From: Arthrobacter sp. EM1
Lineage (GTDB): Bacteria > Actinomycetota > Actinomycetes > Actinomycetales > Micrococcaceae
Direction of reading: 5' to 3'
Assembly: GCF_029964055.1 (NCBI RefSeq)
Contig: NZ_CP124836.1
Coordinates: forward strand, 1-64,000
Length of the DNA: 64,000 bases
The notes under the pieces are model-generated. The model searched no databases and had not been told where the DNA came from. It saw only the letters and a list, made by a program, of their open reading frames with translations. Both the position numbers and the translations under genes were made by a program. This document shows positions 32,995-42,295 of this stretch, one piece after another (position 1 is the stretch's first letter; each line of letters starts with the position of its first letter).

Positions 32995-34061
32995 TGCCGG
33001 ACCAGGCGGCCGACGGGACCGCCGAAGTCCTGTTTGAGCGCCGCGGCCGGCTCGGCGTCGTCACCCTGAACCGGCCCCGGGCTGTCAATGCGCTCACCGC
33101 AGGGATGGCGGCCGCCATGCTGGACCAGCTCACGCTCTGGACCAGCGACGACGCCGTCGCGGCCGTGCTGGTCCGCGGCGCCGGTGACCGTGGGTTGTGC
33201 GCGGGCGGCGACATTGTGGCCATCTACCGTGACATGCTTGACGGCGGCGACGCGACCGCCGGTTTTTGGGCCGGGGAATATGCACTGAACTCCCTTATCT
33301 CGGACTACCCCAAGCCGTACGTCGCGTTGATGGACGGGCTGGTCCTTGGCGGCGGAGTGGGGATCTCCGCGCACGGCTCAATCCGGATCGTCACCGAACG
33401 TACCCGGATGGGCATGCCGGAGACCACCATCGGTTTTGTGCCCGACGTCGGCGGGACCCTGCTGCTCTCGCGCTCACCGGGGGAGACAGGCACCCACGCG
33501 GCACTCACCGGCGCGCACCTAAGCGGCGCCGACGCCCTGTTCCTGGGGCTCGCGGACCACTTCGTTCCATCGGCGAACCTCGTGGAACTTACCCGGGCGC
33601 TGGAAAATGAAGCGGCGGACACCGCCGTCGCGCGCTTTTCAGAGCAGGCGCCAGCCTCCGTTCTAGCGGCACAGCAGGAATGGATCGATGCCTGCTACGC
33701 CAGCGACGACGCCGAGGAGATCCTTCGCCGGCTGCGCACAGTGGGCGGGGAAGCATCCGATGTCGCCGACACCATCGAAGCCAAGTCGCCCACGGCGGTG
33801 AAAGTGGCGCTGGAATCCCTGCGCCGGGTCCGCGGACTAAACCTGGAGGAAGCCCTGGAACAGGAATACCGGGTGGGACTGCGGTTCCTCGCCGGATCCG
33901 ACTTCCGCGAAGGCATCCGCGCCCAGGTCGTGGACAAGGACCGCACCCCGCATTGGCAGCCGCCCAGCCTCGCGGAAGTCAGCCGCGCCGACGTCGAATC
34001 CTATTTTGCGCCGCTGGGTGACCGTGAACTGAAGCTTGCAAAGGAGCGCGACAATGTCTGA
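32994..34061 (+). CDS. 3-hydroxyisobutyryl-CoA hydrolase (crotonase superfamily)
   Basis: A 355-residue crotonase-fold protein: VLFERRGRLGVVTLNRPRAVNALTAGM, GLCAGGDIVAIYRDM, YPKPYVALMDGLVLGGGVGISAHGSIRIVTERTRMGMPETTIGFVPDVGGT. Length (about 350) and the E-T-x-IGF-PDVGG block with the acidic residues mark the HIBYL-CoA hydrolase branch rather than an ordinary hydratase. It releases 3-hydroxyisobutyrate for MmsB. Its ATG overlaps the mmsA stop, and its 3' end overlaps mmsB by 8 bp. Confidence 0.88.
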   Translation: MPDQAADGTAEVLFERRGRLGVVTLNRPRAVNALTAGMAAAMLDQLTLWTSDDAVAAVLVRGAGDRGLCAGGDIVAIYRDMLDGGDATAGFWAGEYALNSLISDYPKPYVALMDGLVLGGGVGISAHGSIRIVTERTRMGMPETTIGFVPDVGGTLLLSRSPGETGTHAALTGAHLSGADALFLGLADHFVPSANLVELTRALENEAADTAVARFSEQAPASVLAAQQEWIDACYASDDAEEILRRLRTVGGEASDVADTIEAKSPTAVKVALESLRRVRGLNLEEALEQEYRVGLRFLAGSDFREGIRAQVVDKDRTPHWQPPSLAEVSRADVESYFAPLGDRELKLAKERDNV

Positions 34062-34971
34062 AGCCCTGCCCTCTGTTGCCTTCCTGGGCCTTGGCCACAT
34101 GGGCGGACCGATGGCCGTCAACCTGGTCAAAGCCGGCTACACAGTGACCGGATTCGATGTGGTGCCGGCCGCACTGGAAGCTGCCCGGGCGCACGGCATC
34201 GCCACCGCGGGCACCGCCGCCGAGGCCGTCGCCGGCGCCGGCGTGGTGCTGACCATGCTGCCCAGCGGCAGGCATCTGCTCGATGCCTACCGCGGTACCG
34301 GCGGCCAACCGGGACTGCTGGCCGTGGCACCGCCCGGCACGCTCTTCTTGGATTGCTCCACGATCAACGTGGACGAGGCGCGCGAAGCCGCGGAACTTGC
34401 CGTTGCGGCCGGCCACCGGGCCGTTGACGCCCCGGTTTCCGGCGGCGTTGTGGGTGCCGAGGCAGGCACGCTGACCTTTATGGTGGGTGCGCTGCCGGCG
34501 GACTTTGCGGCGGTGACACCGATGCTCGAAGTCATGGGACGGCGCGTCGTCCACTGCGGGGAGCACGGCGCCGGGCAGGCCGCCAAGATCTGCAACAACA
34601 TGATCCTCGGCGTCTCCATGATCGCTGTCAGTGAGGCCTTTGTGCTCGGTGAGAAGCTGGGCCTGACCCACCAGGCTCTTTTTGACGTCGCGTCGGCGGC
34701 CTCCGGGCAGTGCTGGGCGTTGACCACCAACTGCCCGGTCCCCGGACCGGTGCCGGCAAGCCCGGCCAACCGGGACTACCAGCCCGGTTTTGCCGGCGCC
34801 CTGATGGCGAAGGACCTCAAGCTGGCGCTCAACGCGCTGGAGAGCACCGGTGTTGCCGCCCGGCTGGGGCCGCTCGCTGCCGAAATCTACGATACCTTTG
34901 CCGCGGAAGGCGGGGCGGGCCGGGACTTCTCCGGCATCATCACCGATATCCGGGACAAATCCGCGGACTAG
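34054..34971 (+). CDS. mmsB: 3-hydroxyisobutyrate dehydrogenase
   Basis: About 305 residues. ATG at 34054 has AAAGGAG upstream. N-terminal NAD motif [28 protein letters not shown], substrate motif [36 protein letters not shown], and [25 protein letters not shown], whose Lys is the catalytic residue of the beta-hydroxyacid dehydrogenase family. It oxidises 3-hydroxyisobutyrate to methylmalonate semialdehyde, the substrate of MmsA. It sits in order between the hydrolase and a hydratase gene, as expected for valine catabolism. Confidence 0.94.
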   Translation: MSEALPSVAFLGLGHMGGPMAVNLVKAGYTVTGFDVVPAALEAARAHGIATAGTAAEAVAGAGVVLTMLPSGRHLLDAYRGTGGQPGLLAVAPPGTLFLDCSTINVDEAREAAELAVAAGHRAVDAPVSGGVVGAEAGTLTFMVGALPADFAAVTPMLEVMGRRVVHCGEHGAGQAAKICNNMILGVSMIAVSEAFVLGEKLGLTHQALFDVASAASGQCWALTTNCPVPGPVPASPANRDYQPGFAGALMAKDLKLALNALESTGVAARLGPLAAEIYDTFAAEGGAGRDFSGIITDIRDKSAD

Positions 34972-35033
34972 CCGTTCCGGACGCCGACACGTCGAACACC
35001 AACCACTTCCGAACAGCAACTGAGGGGACTGAC

Positions 35034-35813
35034 ATGACGGAGCAGTACACAAACATTTTGGTGGAGCGGCGCGGCCGGGTGGGGCTCGTGACGCTCAACC
35101 GGCCCCAGGCCCTGAACGCCCTCAACAAGGCCACCATGGACGAACTCGTGGCCGCCGTGTCCGCGATGGATACCGACCCGGACGTGGGTGCGGTGGTACT
35201 AACCGGCTCAGCCAAGGCCTTCGCGGCCGGGGCTGACATCAAGGAAATGCAGTCCAAAGGCTACATGGACATGTACGCGGCCGACTGGTTCCGGGGCTGG
35301 GAAGAGTTCACCAGGCTGCGCATCCCGGTGGTGGCGGCCGTGTCCGGATTCGCCCTCGGCGGCGGCTGCGAGCTGGCCATGATGTGCGATTTCATCATCG
35401 CCGGGGACAACGCCAGGTTCGGCCAGCCGGAAATCAACCTTGGTGTGCTGCCCGGCATGGGCGGCTCACAGCGCCTGACCCGCGCGGTGGGCAAGTCCAA
35501 GGCGATGGACATGATCCTGACCGGCCGGTTTATGGACGCCGATGAAGCCGAACGCGCCGGGCTGGTATCCCGCGTGGTGCCGGCCGCGGACGTTGTGGAG
35601 GAGGCCCTCAAGGCCGCCGAAGTGATTGCCTCCAAGTCCAAGCCGGTGGCGATGGTGGCCAAGGAAGCAGTAAACGCCGCCTTCGAAACCGGGCTGGCCC
35701 AGGGCGTGCTCTTTGAACGCCGCGTGTTCCACTCGCTGTTCGCCACCGAGGACCAGAAGGAAGGCATGGCGGCCTTCACCGAGAAGCGCCAGCCCGTCTT
35801 CACGCACCGCTAA
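35034..35813 (+). CDS. Enoyl-CoA hydratase
   Basis: A 259-residue crotonase. ATG at 35034 with TGAGGGG upstream is the start; the longer frame runs back into mmsB and is not used. Motifs: [36 protein letters not shown] (oxyanion hole), [58 protein letters not shown], which contains both catalytic glutamates. The likely role in this operon is hydration of methacrylyl-CoA in valine breakdown, though short-chain crotonases are often broad. Last gene before a bidirectional terminator. Confidence 0.93.
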   Translation: MTEQYTNILVERRGRVGLVTLNRPQALNALNKATMDELVAAVSAMDTDPDVGAVVLTGSAKAFAAGADIKEMQSKGYMDMYAADWFRGWEEFTRLRIPVVAAVSGFALGGGCELAMMCDFIIAGDNARFGQPEINLGVLPGMGGSQRLTRAVGKSKAMDMILTGRFMDADEAERAGLVSRVVPAADVVEEALKAAEVIASKSKPVAMVAKEAVNAAFETGLAQGVLFERRVFHSLFATEDQKEGMAAFTEKRQPVFTHR

Positions 35814-35859
35814 GCAGGGCGCCGCGCCCCAGTTCCTGCGCACTGGCACAGTTCCTGTC

Positions 35860-35914
35860 ACACGCAAAAGCCCTGCCGCTGCCGAATTCCGGTGGCGGCA
35901 GGGCTTTTGCGTGT
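35860..35914. terminator. Bidirectional terminator hairpin
   Basis: Perfect 20-bp arms at 35860-35879 and 35895-35914. The GC core (GCCCTGCCGC/GCGGCAGGGC) is flanked by AAAA on the left and TTTT on the right, so it gives a GC stem plus U4 run on either strand. It lies between the convergent hydratase (plus) and DUF1761 (minus) genes. Confidence 0.9.
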
Positions 35915-35934
35915 CACCGGGCCCGATCCGCGGC

Positions 35935-36363
35935 TCAGGTAGCGCTGATCCCGAACAGGCCGATGATCAGGGCCATCACCATCAGGGTCACGAGTTCGTG
36001 GACGCAGTTCAGCACGGTGAGTCCGGCCGGACGGCGCTCGAAGGCATCGTGGGTGATGAACCGCGCGGCCGTGAAGCCGGCCCAAAGTATCAGGCTGGTG
36101 ACCAGGGTGTTGAGCAGGAAATTGCCGCCGTAAAAGTGCTGCGAGATCGCGGCGGACCCGGCCAGCACCCAGGCGCTGACGAAGCTGACCACCAAGGTGA
36201 CCAGGATCGGCTTGACGGCATCCTTGGCCTCCCCGCTTGGATTGACTTTGGCGACCCGCATCCAGTAGTTGCCGAACACCTTTGGCGTGTACCAGACGGA
36301 GCCGACCACCATGCTTGACAGGGTGGCCAGCAGCACCGCCCAGATGTTAATTTCCGGAATCAT
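35935..36363 (-). CDS. DUF1761-family membrane protein
   Basis: A 142-residue protein with four transmembrane helices. The start INIWAVLLATLSSMVVGSVWYTPKVFGNYWMRV is characteristic of DUF1761 proteins, as is the closing FITHDAFERRPAGLTVLNCVHELVTLMVMALIIGLF. Function is not known for the family. The gene is separated by 88 bp from the MarR gene upstream and ends at the shared terminator. Confidence 0.88.
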   Translation of the reverse strand: MIPEINIWAVLLATLSSMVVGSVWYTPKVFGNYWMRVAKVNPSGEAKDAVKPILVTLVVSFVSAWVLAGSAAISQHFYGGNFLLNTLVTSLILWAGFTAARFITHDAFERRPAGLTVLNCVHELVTLMVMALIIGLFGISAT

Positions 36364-36451
36364 CGGTCTCTCCTCAAGTCCAGGATGGGTACTTCACGAA
36401 TCCTATTTGGCCACCGGCCGTGTGCTTCGTCTGCTCCAGCGTCCGCCGGGG

Positions 36452-36958
36452 TCAGCCGCTGAAGTCGCCGGCGTCGCGGCGGAAGGTGCCCAGGATCCGG
36501 ATCAGTTGGTCGACGTCCTGCGCCGGAAAGCCTGGCTGGGCGAACACCTCGGAGTTGAGCTCCGCCGTGGCCCGCTGGGCCAACGTCCGCCCCTCCGTGG
36601 TGAGCTCGATCAGGGTGGTGCGCCCGTCCGTGGGGTGCGGGGAGCGGAAAACCAGCCCGGCGCCCTGTAACCGGTCGACGGCGTTCGTCACCGAGGTGGG
36701 ATGGACCTGCAGCAGCGCGCTCGCCTTATTCATCGGCAACGCACCGCCGCGGGCGAAGCTCAGCAAGGCGAGCAGTTCGTACCGGGCGAACGTCAGCCCG
36801 AACGGCTTAAGGACCCCTTCGATCCGGGCCAGCAGGATCTGCTGGGTCCGCATGATGGCGGTGATGGCAGCCATCGGTGCGGCGACGTCGGACCAGCCGT
36901 GCCGCTCCCAGTTCAGCCGGGCGTCGGCGATCGGGTCACGCGGCAGCGGCGTTGCCAC
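36452..36958 (-). CDS. MarR-family transcriptional regulator
   Basis: A 168-residue winged-helix regulator: TFARYELLALLSFARGGALPMNKASALLQVHPTSVTNAVDRLQGAGLVFRSPHPTDGRTTLIELTTEGRTLAQRA contains the recognition helix and the DGR wing. It lies 36 bp after the acyl-CoA synthetase gene on the same strand, so it is probably cotranscribed and may control the divergent synthetase/dehydrogenase pair, perhaps with an acyl-CoA ligand. A candidate palindrome is at 38795. Confidence 0.92.
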   Translation of the reverse strand: MATPLPRDPIADARLNWERHGWSDVAAPMAAITAIMRTQQILLARIEGVLKPFGLTFARYELLALLSFARGGALPMNKASALLQVHPTSVTNAVDRLQGAGLVFRSPHPTDGRTTLIELTTEGRTLAQRATAELNSEVFAQPGFPAQDVDQLIRILGTFRRDAGDFSG

Positions 36959-36994
36959 GATGCTCCCTGCTTTCGGTGCTGAATCCCATCGGGC

Positions 36995-38740
36995 TCAGCC
37001 TAGCTTCTTGGAAGTGCTCTTCAACCCGGGGAAGTCGGCTTCCGAGTACTCAGTGCCCAGTCCGGCCGGAACCGTTCCGCCGCCATGGCGAAGTTCCTCG
37101 CTGCGCCGCAGCTCGACCCGCCGGATCTTGCCCGAGATGGTTTTGGGCAGTTCGGCGAATTCCAGCCGGCGGATTCGTTTGAACGGGGCGAGGTGGTCGC
37201 GGCAGTAACGCAGGATGTCCTCGGCCAGTTCGGGGCCCGGCTCGTGCCCGGCGGCCAGGACCACAAACGCTTTGGGCACCGAGAGCTTGAGCGGGTCGGG
37301 GGAGGGTACGACGGCGGCTTCCGCCACTGCCGGGTGCTCGATCAGCACACTTTCGAGCTCGAAGGGAGACAGCCGGTAGTCCGAGGATTTGAAAACGTCG
37401 TCGCCTCGGCCCACGTAGGTGATGATGCCGCGCTCGTCCCGGCTTGCCATGTCGCCGGTGTGGTAGTAGCCGCCACGGAAGGCCTCCGCGGTCTTTTCAG
37501 GGTCGCCGTAGTATGCCTTCATCAGCCCTACAGGGCGGGGCTCCAGACGGAGGCAGAGCTCACCGTCGTCGCCCTCGGCCCCCGTCGCGGGGTCCACGAG
37601 GACGACGTCGTAGCCGGGAAGCGGTTTGCCCATGGCTCCGATCTTGATTGGCTGGCCGGGCGTGTTCGCGATCTGCACGGTGGATTCGGTCTGGCCGAAG
37701 CCGTCGCGGATGGTCTGTCCCCAGGCACGGTGGACCTGGTCAATGACCTCCGCGTTGAGGGGTTCACCGGCGGAGACCACCTTGCTGGGCGGGTTCTTGA
37801 GCAGGGTCAGGTCAGCCTGGATGAGCATCCGCCAGACCGTCGGCGGGGCGCAAAAGCTTGTCACCGATTCGCGGTCCATCTGCTCCATCAGCGCCTTGGC
37901 ATCGAAGCGTTCGTAGTTGTAGATGAACACGCAGGCTTCGGCGATCCAGGGCGTGAATACGTTGGACCAAGCGTGCTTGGCCCATCCGGGGGAGGCCACG
38001 TTTAGGTGCACATCGCCGGGTTCCATTCCAATCCAGAACATGGTGGATAAGTGGCCCACCGGGTAGGACGTGTGCGTGTGCTCCACGAGTTTGGCCTTGG
38101 ACGTGGTGCCTGAGGTGAAGTAGAGCAGCATAGTTTCGTCGGCCAGGGTCGGCACGTCCGCAGTGAATTCTTCCGCTGCACCGGCGGCTTCGGTGTACTG
38201 CAGGGCGGCCGTGTCCGTTTCGTCGCCGTCGCCGTCGCCGATTTCGATTAGTCTGTAGCCGCCCGGAACCTCGTCGAACTTCTTGATATTGGCGCTTCCG
38301 ACGGCGGCCCAGTTAGCGCCGCCGCGCTCCACCCGGTCATTGAGGTCCGCCGGTCCCATCAAGGTGGTTGTGGGGATCATAACGATGCCCAGCTTGATCC
38401 CGGCGAGCATCAGTTCCCAGAGTTCAACCTGGTTGCCGAGCATAATGATCATCCGGTCACCGCGCCGCACACCCTGGCTGCGCAGCCAGTTGGCCACCTG
38501 GGCCGAGCGACGGGACAGGTCCGCGTAGCTGCGCCGAGTGGCCGTGCCGTCCTGTTCGACGATCACGAGGGCGGGCTTGCCCGCCTTGGCCGGGTCCGCC
38601 GCGATCTGGTCGAACCAATCCAGGGCAAAGTTGAAATACTCAAAGCGCGGCCACTGGAATTCGCTGCGCGCCGCTTCATAGTTATTGCGGAGATCGAGCA
38701 TGCGGTCGCGTGCCGCGCGGAATTCCTCAGTGACTGTCAT
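36995..38740 (-). CDS. AMP-binding acyl-CoA synthetase (medium-chain type)
   Basis: A 581-residue adenylate-forming ligase. A3 motif LLYFTSGTTSKAKLVEHTH, then GWAKHAWSNVFTPW, SAGEPLNAEVI, DGFGQTESTVQIA (A5), YYHTGDMASRDERGIITYVGRGDDVFKSSDYRLSPFELESVL (A7-A8) and PKTISGKIRRVELR with the catalytic Lys. The pattern suits ACSM-like short/medium-chain or aromatic acid activation. ATG at 38740 has AAAGGTG upstream; the much longer open frame upstream is antisense to the dehydrogenase gene. Divergent from an acyl-CoA dehydrogenase. Confidence 0.9.
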   Translation of the reverse strand: MTVTEEFRAARDRMLDLRNNYEAARSEFQWPRFEYFNFALDWFDQIAADPAKAGKPALVIVEQDGTATRRSYADLSRRSAQVANWLRSQGVRRGDRMIIMLGNQVELWELMLAGIKLGIVMIPTTTLMGPADLNDRVERGGANWAAVGSANIKKFDEVPGGYRLIEIGDGDGDETDTAALQYTEAAGAAEEFTADVPTLADETMLLYFTSGTTSKAKLVEHTHTSYPVGHLSTMFWIGMEPGDVHLNVASPGWAKHAWSNVFTPWIAEACVFIYNYERFDAKALMEQMDRESVTSFCAPPTVWRMLIQADLTLLKNPPSKVVSAGEPLNAEVIDQVHRAWGQTIRDGFGQTESTVQIANTPGQPIKIGAMGKPLPGYDVVLVDPATGAEGDDGELCLRLEPRPVGLMKAYYGDPEKTAEAFRGGYYHTGDMASRDERGIITYVGRGDDVFKSSDYRLSPFELESVLIEHPAVAEAAVVPSPDPLKLSVPKAFVVLAAGHEPGPELAEDILRYCRDHLAPFKRIRRLEFAELPKTISGKIRRVELRRSEELRHGGGTVPAGLGTEYSEADFPGLKSTSKKLG

Positions 38741-38794
38741 GGTGCACCTTTCGACGTCTGGTGGCGCAGCCGTTTCAGCCCGGCGCCGTTGCCC

Positions 38795-38822
38795 GGCGAT
38801 CACCCGTTCCCTAGTGATCGCC
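38795..38822. promoter_or_regulatory. Palindromic operator candidate in the divergent synthetase/dehydrogenase promoter
   Basis: Exact 9-bp inverted repeats GGCGATCAC (38795-38803) and GTGATCGCC (38814-38822) with a 10-bp spacer, between the start codons of the two divergent genes. A -10-like TATACT follows at 38835 on the plus strand, so a bound dimer would cover the -35 region. The MarR protein encoded after the synthetase is the nearest candidate. Confidence 0.65.
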
Positions 38823-38902
38823 GTCACTGTGCAATATACTAGGACATCCAAGGGTTTGGAAGAGCCGGCTCGGTTCACGAATGGATCACAACGAAGGGAT
38901 AC

Positions 38903-40138
38903 ATGCCCGTGCAGCCACAAGGACGTGTCAGCGGACAGCAGGCCACTGAGGGTAGGGCAGCCGTGGACGGTGCAGCGCCGCCGCCCTTCCCGGACGCCGA
39001 TCTGATGTACATCGTGGATTTGCTTCCCCCGGCGGAACAGAACCGCTACCAGGAAATCCGCGATTTCCTCCAGTCCCGGATCCGGGCGGCCTCGATCGAC
39101 TACTGGAACCGTGAGGAGTTCCCCTTCGGTCTGCTCGCCGAGCTCGGAAAATACGGCCTCGGCGGCCTCCAGACGGACGGCACCTCCAAGCTGTTCAAGG
39201 GCCTGATGTATGTGGAGGTGGCCCGCGCCGATGTGTCGCTCTCGGCGCTCGTCGGGATCCACAACGAGCTGATTGTCGGCATGATCGACCAGCTCGGCTC
39301 CGAGGCGCAGAAGGCACGCTGGCTGCCCGGGCTTACCGCCTTCACGCAGATCGGCGCCTTCGCCCTGACGGAGCCGGAGCACGGCTCGGATATTGCCGGC
39401 GGGCTGGCCACCACGGCCCGGCTGGAAGACGGCGAGTGGGTCATTAGCGGCGCCAAGCGCTGGATCGGCGCCGGCACCATCGCGGACTTCGCGCTGGTCT
39501 GGGCCCGGGATGTCGCTGACCAGCAGATCAAGGGCTTTATCGTGGAGACGGACCGCCCCGGATACACTGCCACAAAAATCGCGAACAAGATCGGGCTGCG
39601 GATCATGCAGAACGCGGACATCGTGCTCGACGCGGTCCGCATCCCGGAATCCAACCTCCTCCCCGGGGCTACCGACTTCTCCAAGGCCAACGAGCTGCTG
39701 CGCGATTCGCGCGCCTGGGTGGGCTGGCAGGCCGCCGGCATCCAACTGGCCGCGTTCGACGTCGCGCGTTCCTATTCGCTGGAACGCAAACAGTTCGGCA
39801 AGGAACTGGCCCGTTTCCAGTTGATCCAGCAGCAGTTGGCCGAGATCCTGGGCAACGCCTCGGCCTCGCTGTCGCTGATGGCGCAACTGGCCCGGATCCA
39901 GGAAGACGGAAAGCTTGAGATGGTGCAGGCCGCGATGGCCAAGTCCACCACCACCCGGCTGGCCCGGGCGTCGGTGGCGATGGGGCGCTCGCTGATGGGC
40001 GGCAACGGGATCAGCAGCGACTACGAGATGGGCAAGCTCTTTGGCGACGCCGAAATCCTGTACACGTACGAGGGCAGCTACGAGATCAACTCGCTGATCG
40101 TCGCCCGGGCCGTGACCGGGAAGTCAGCTTTCGTTTAG
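38903..40138 (+). CDS. Acyl-CoA dehydrogenase (glutaryl-CoA dehydrogenase-like branch)
   Basis: A 411-residue flavoenzyme. Motifs: AFALTEPEHGSDIAGGLATTARLEDGEWVISGAKRWIGAGTIADFALVWAR (FAD/substrate region), YSLERKQFGKELARFQLIQQQLAEI and ILYTYEGSYEINSLIVARAVTG, whose Glu in YEG is the likely catalytic base. The YEG-x3-IN-x-L ending favours the GCDH-like branch, but no decarboxylase-specific residue can be judged by eye. The N-terminal 30 residues are low complexity. AAGGGA precedes the ATG. Confidence 0.9.
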   Translation: MPVQPQGRVSGQQATEGRAAVDGAAPPPFPDADLMYIVDLLPPAEQNRYQEIRDFLQSRIRAASIDYWNREEFPFGLLAELGKYGLGGLQTDGTSKLFKGLMYVEVARADVSLSALVGIHNELIVGMIDQLGSEAQKARWLPGLTAFTQIGAFALTEPEHGSDIAGGLATTARLEDGEWVISGAKRWIGAGTIADFALVWARDVADQQIKGFIVETDRPGYTATKIANKIGLRIMQNADIVLDAVRIPESNLLPGATDFSKANELLRDSRAWVGWQAAGIQLAAFDVARSYSLERKQFGKELARFQLIQQQLAEILGNASASLSLMAQLARIQEDGKLEMVQAAMAKSTTTRLARASVAMGRSLMGGNGISSDYEMGKLFGDAEILYTYEGSYEINSLIVARAVTGKSAFV

Positions 40139-40294
40139 TCCGTGGACGTGGGCAGATCTAGCGTTTTAGCTTGAGCGATTTTTCGTTCCAGCGGCCGCCC
40201 CGGAATCAAGCTGCCGGACGCCATCCTGCGCGGCTTCCTGTCTTAAGCGGGGCCCCGGTCAGCGTAGGGCTGTGGCGCCGGGTTCGCCGCCGCT

Positions 40295-42100
40295 TTAGGC
40301 GCTTCGTCTGTCCTGCGCAGCCGCGGCCTCAAGGTCGGCCATCCCGGCGTCGTCCGCTGAAGGGACGTGGTACCGCTGGCAGCGGTTCCGGCCGCCATGC
40401 TTGGCGGCGTACAGCGCACGGTCCGCGCAGGAGAGCAGGCTATGTGTGCCGGCTTCCAGCAGTTCGCAGACTCCAGCGGAGATCGTGATGGACCCGACGC
40501 CGTCAAAGGGCTGGGACGCGATGGCTTCGCGGGCTCGTTCGGCGGCCTCCAGCGCCTCGGCTGCGTCGCGGCCGGGCAACAGCCAGACGAACTCCTCGCC
40601 GCCGAACCTGGCGACGGTCTCGCCCTGGCGGGCTACCCGGCGCAGTCGTTCGGCGACTTCGGAAAGAACTGTGTCGCCGGTGAGGTGGCCAAAGGTGTCA
40701 TTGACTCGCTTGAAGAGATCGATGTCCAGGACAACGGCGCTGAGCGCGCTCCCGCTGGTCTGCGCGAGCTCCACCTCCCTGTCGAGGGTTTCTTCCAGGG
40801 CCCGGCGGTTTGGCAGCCCGCTGAGCATGTCGGTGCTTGCTTGCCGTTCCAGGCTCGCCCGGGCCTCGGCGTTGGCGATGGCAATCTCCACAAGCTCGGC
40901 AAATTGCGCGAGCCGGGCCAGCACCGACTCCGTCAGGGCCGTGGCGGACTTCGACGTCAGGGCGAGCACGCCCCACAGCGAACCATTGACCCGAATGGGT
41001 GCTGCGGCGCTGGACCGGAATCCGCCGGCAAGCATCTGCTCAGAGGTGAAGCCGCCGTCGGGGCCGTAAGTGACCAAGGCAGGCTTGCCGGTGACAGCGA
41101 CCCGGACAGTGGCGGAAGAATCGGTGGCCGTGAAGATGTGTGTTCGGCTCAGCGTGGGTGGAAGTACGGGTGCCATCGCTACGATTTCGGCGGACGTGGG
41201 GCCGGTCAGGCGCGCCACGGCGGCCGAATCGACGTCGAAAAGTGTCCTGACAATGGTGGCGACCTGGCCTGCGATCTCCGCCGGGGCCTCGCTGCGGGCC
41301 ACCGCGGTGGCGATTTCATGCAGGGCTGCCCAGGTCTTTTCCTGCTGCCGGCGGACGGTCACGTCCACGGCGACCACCATGCCGGCGGCGTCGTCGTCGG
41401 AGAAGACCGGGCGGGCGGTCAGAAGGTAATGGCGCTCGCCGATGGTCCGTTTCCAGGTGACTTCCTTACCGGCGAGGGCGGCCCGGTACCGCGGCTCCAG
41501 TTCGTGGGCCAAGCCTGCGTTAAGGGCGTCGTGGAGCAGCCGGCCTTCCATGGCTTCAGGGTTGTAGCCGAATGCTTCCAGCTCCTGCCCCTCCGCCACC
41601 AGGTAGCGCAAGTCCGCATCGAACAGAAGTACAAAGACCCCGGGAATGCTGCGGGCCAGTGTCCGGTACCGGTCCATGTCGCGCTGCTGGCGGCGCTCGG
41701 CCAGGACCCGCTCGGTGATGTCGGTGACCAGCACAAAAAAGCCCTGGACAGCGCCATCCCTGACGTCCGGAACGTAGGATGCCTGGGCGTATCGGGTTGC
41801 GCCAGCGGCGTCCACCAGGGTCCGGTCAAAGAGCTGCGGTTCACCGGTGAGCACTTTCTCGATGTACTGCCGGTTTACGGCGAAGAGCTTCTCGCCGAGC
41901 AGGTCCTTGATATGGAGTCCGTGCATCTGCCGGGGATCGACCTTGAACCACTCACCGTAGGCGTCGTTGGCGAGGCAGTTGCGCAGATCCTTGTCCCAGT
42001 AGCCAATCATTGCGGGAATCCCGTTCAGGACTGCCCGGATCAGTTCCGGCAGTGGCGGCGGGATTGCTGCATCCCGGTTCAGAGGACTGCGAGTGGTCAT
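40295..42100 (-). CDS. Diguanylate cyclase with two PAS-like domains and a GAF domain
   Basis: About 601 residues, no transmembrane segment. PAS 1 (about 15-135: GIPAMIGYWDKDLRNCLANDAYGEWF) ends at DITERVLAERR; PAS 2 (about 145-255) ends at DVTVRRQQEKTW; GAF-like (about 260-405); GGDEF (about 415-575) with DMLSGLPNRRALEE and RFGGEEFVWLLPG. GGEEF (residues 500-504) is an active form. The product-inhibition I-site reads RQGE instead of RxxD, so feedback inhibition may be weak. ATG at 42100 with TAGGAAA is preferred to GTG 42115. It would make c-di-GMP in response to a cytoplasmic signal. Confidence 0.9.
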   Translation of the reverse strand: MTTRSPLNRDAAIPPPLPELIRAVLNGIPAMIGYWDKDLRNCLANDAYGEWFKVDPRQMHGLHIKDLLGEKLFAVNRQYIEKVLTGEPQLFDRTLVDAAGATRYAQASYVPDVRDGAVQGFFVLVTDITERVLAERRQQRDMDRYRTLARSIPGVFVLLFDADLRYLVAEGQELEAFGYNPEAMEGRLLHDALNAGLAHELEPRYRAALAGKEVTWKRTIGERHYLLTARPVFSDDDAAGMVVAVDVTVRRQQEKTWAALHEIATAVARSEAPAEIAGQVATIVRTLFDVDSAAVARLTGPTSAEIVAMAPVLPPTLSRTHIFTATDSSATVRVAVTGKPALVTYGPDGGFTSEQMLAGGFRSSAAAPIRVNGSLWGVLALTSKSATALTESVLARLAQFAELVEIAIANAEARASLERQASTDMLSGLPNRRALEETLDREVELAQTSGSALSAVVLDIDLFKRVNDTFGHLTGDTVLSEVAERLRRVARQGETVARFGGEEFVWLLPGRDAAEALEAAERAREAIASQPFDGVGSITISAGVCELLEAGTHSLLSCADRALYAAKHGGRNRCQRYHVPSADDAGMADLEAAAAQDRRSA

Positions 42101-42202
42101 TTTCCTAGTATCCACGCCATGGCCCCGCAGGGAAGAACTGTCACGGACATCGGAGGAACCACACGCTCCGCACCGGGCCGCGTACCGGAGGCGTCCCGGA
42201 CG

Positions 42203-42243
42203 ACAAACGCCCCTCCCGAGAAATCCTCGAGGGGGGCGTTTGT
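42203..42243 (-). terminator. Terminator of the cold-shock gene
   Basis: Arms ACAAACGCCCCTC (42203) and GAGGGGGGCGTTTGT (42229) pair with a two-base bulge around loop CCGAGAAATCCTC. The hairpin lies about 50 bp beyond the cspA stop on the minus strand and before the start of the diguanylate cyclase gene. Confidence 0.8.
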
Positions 42244-42295
42244 GGTCTTGGGGAAAGCATGGCGGCCGGCTGGCCGATGCTGCTATCCGGGGTAT

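Noticed and set aside
34710..35033. Upstream extension of the enoyl-CoA hydratase frame
   Set aside because: It runs inside mmsB in another frame; ATG 35034 has a good ribosome site and starts the family sequence.
38741..39886. Possible N-terminal extension making the acyl-CoA synthetase 963 residues
   Set aside because: The extension is antisense to the acyl-CoA dehydrogenase gene; ATG 38740 has a ribosome site and begins the normal family sequence.
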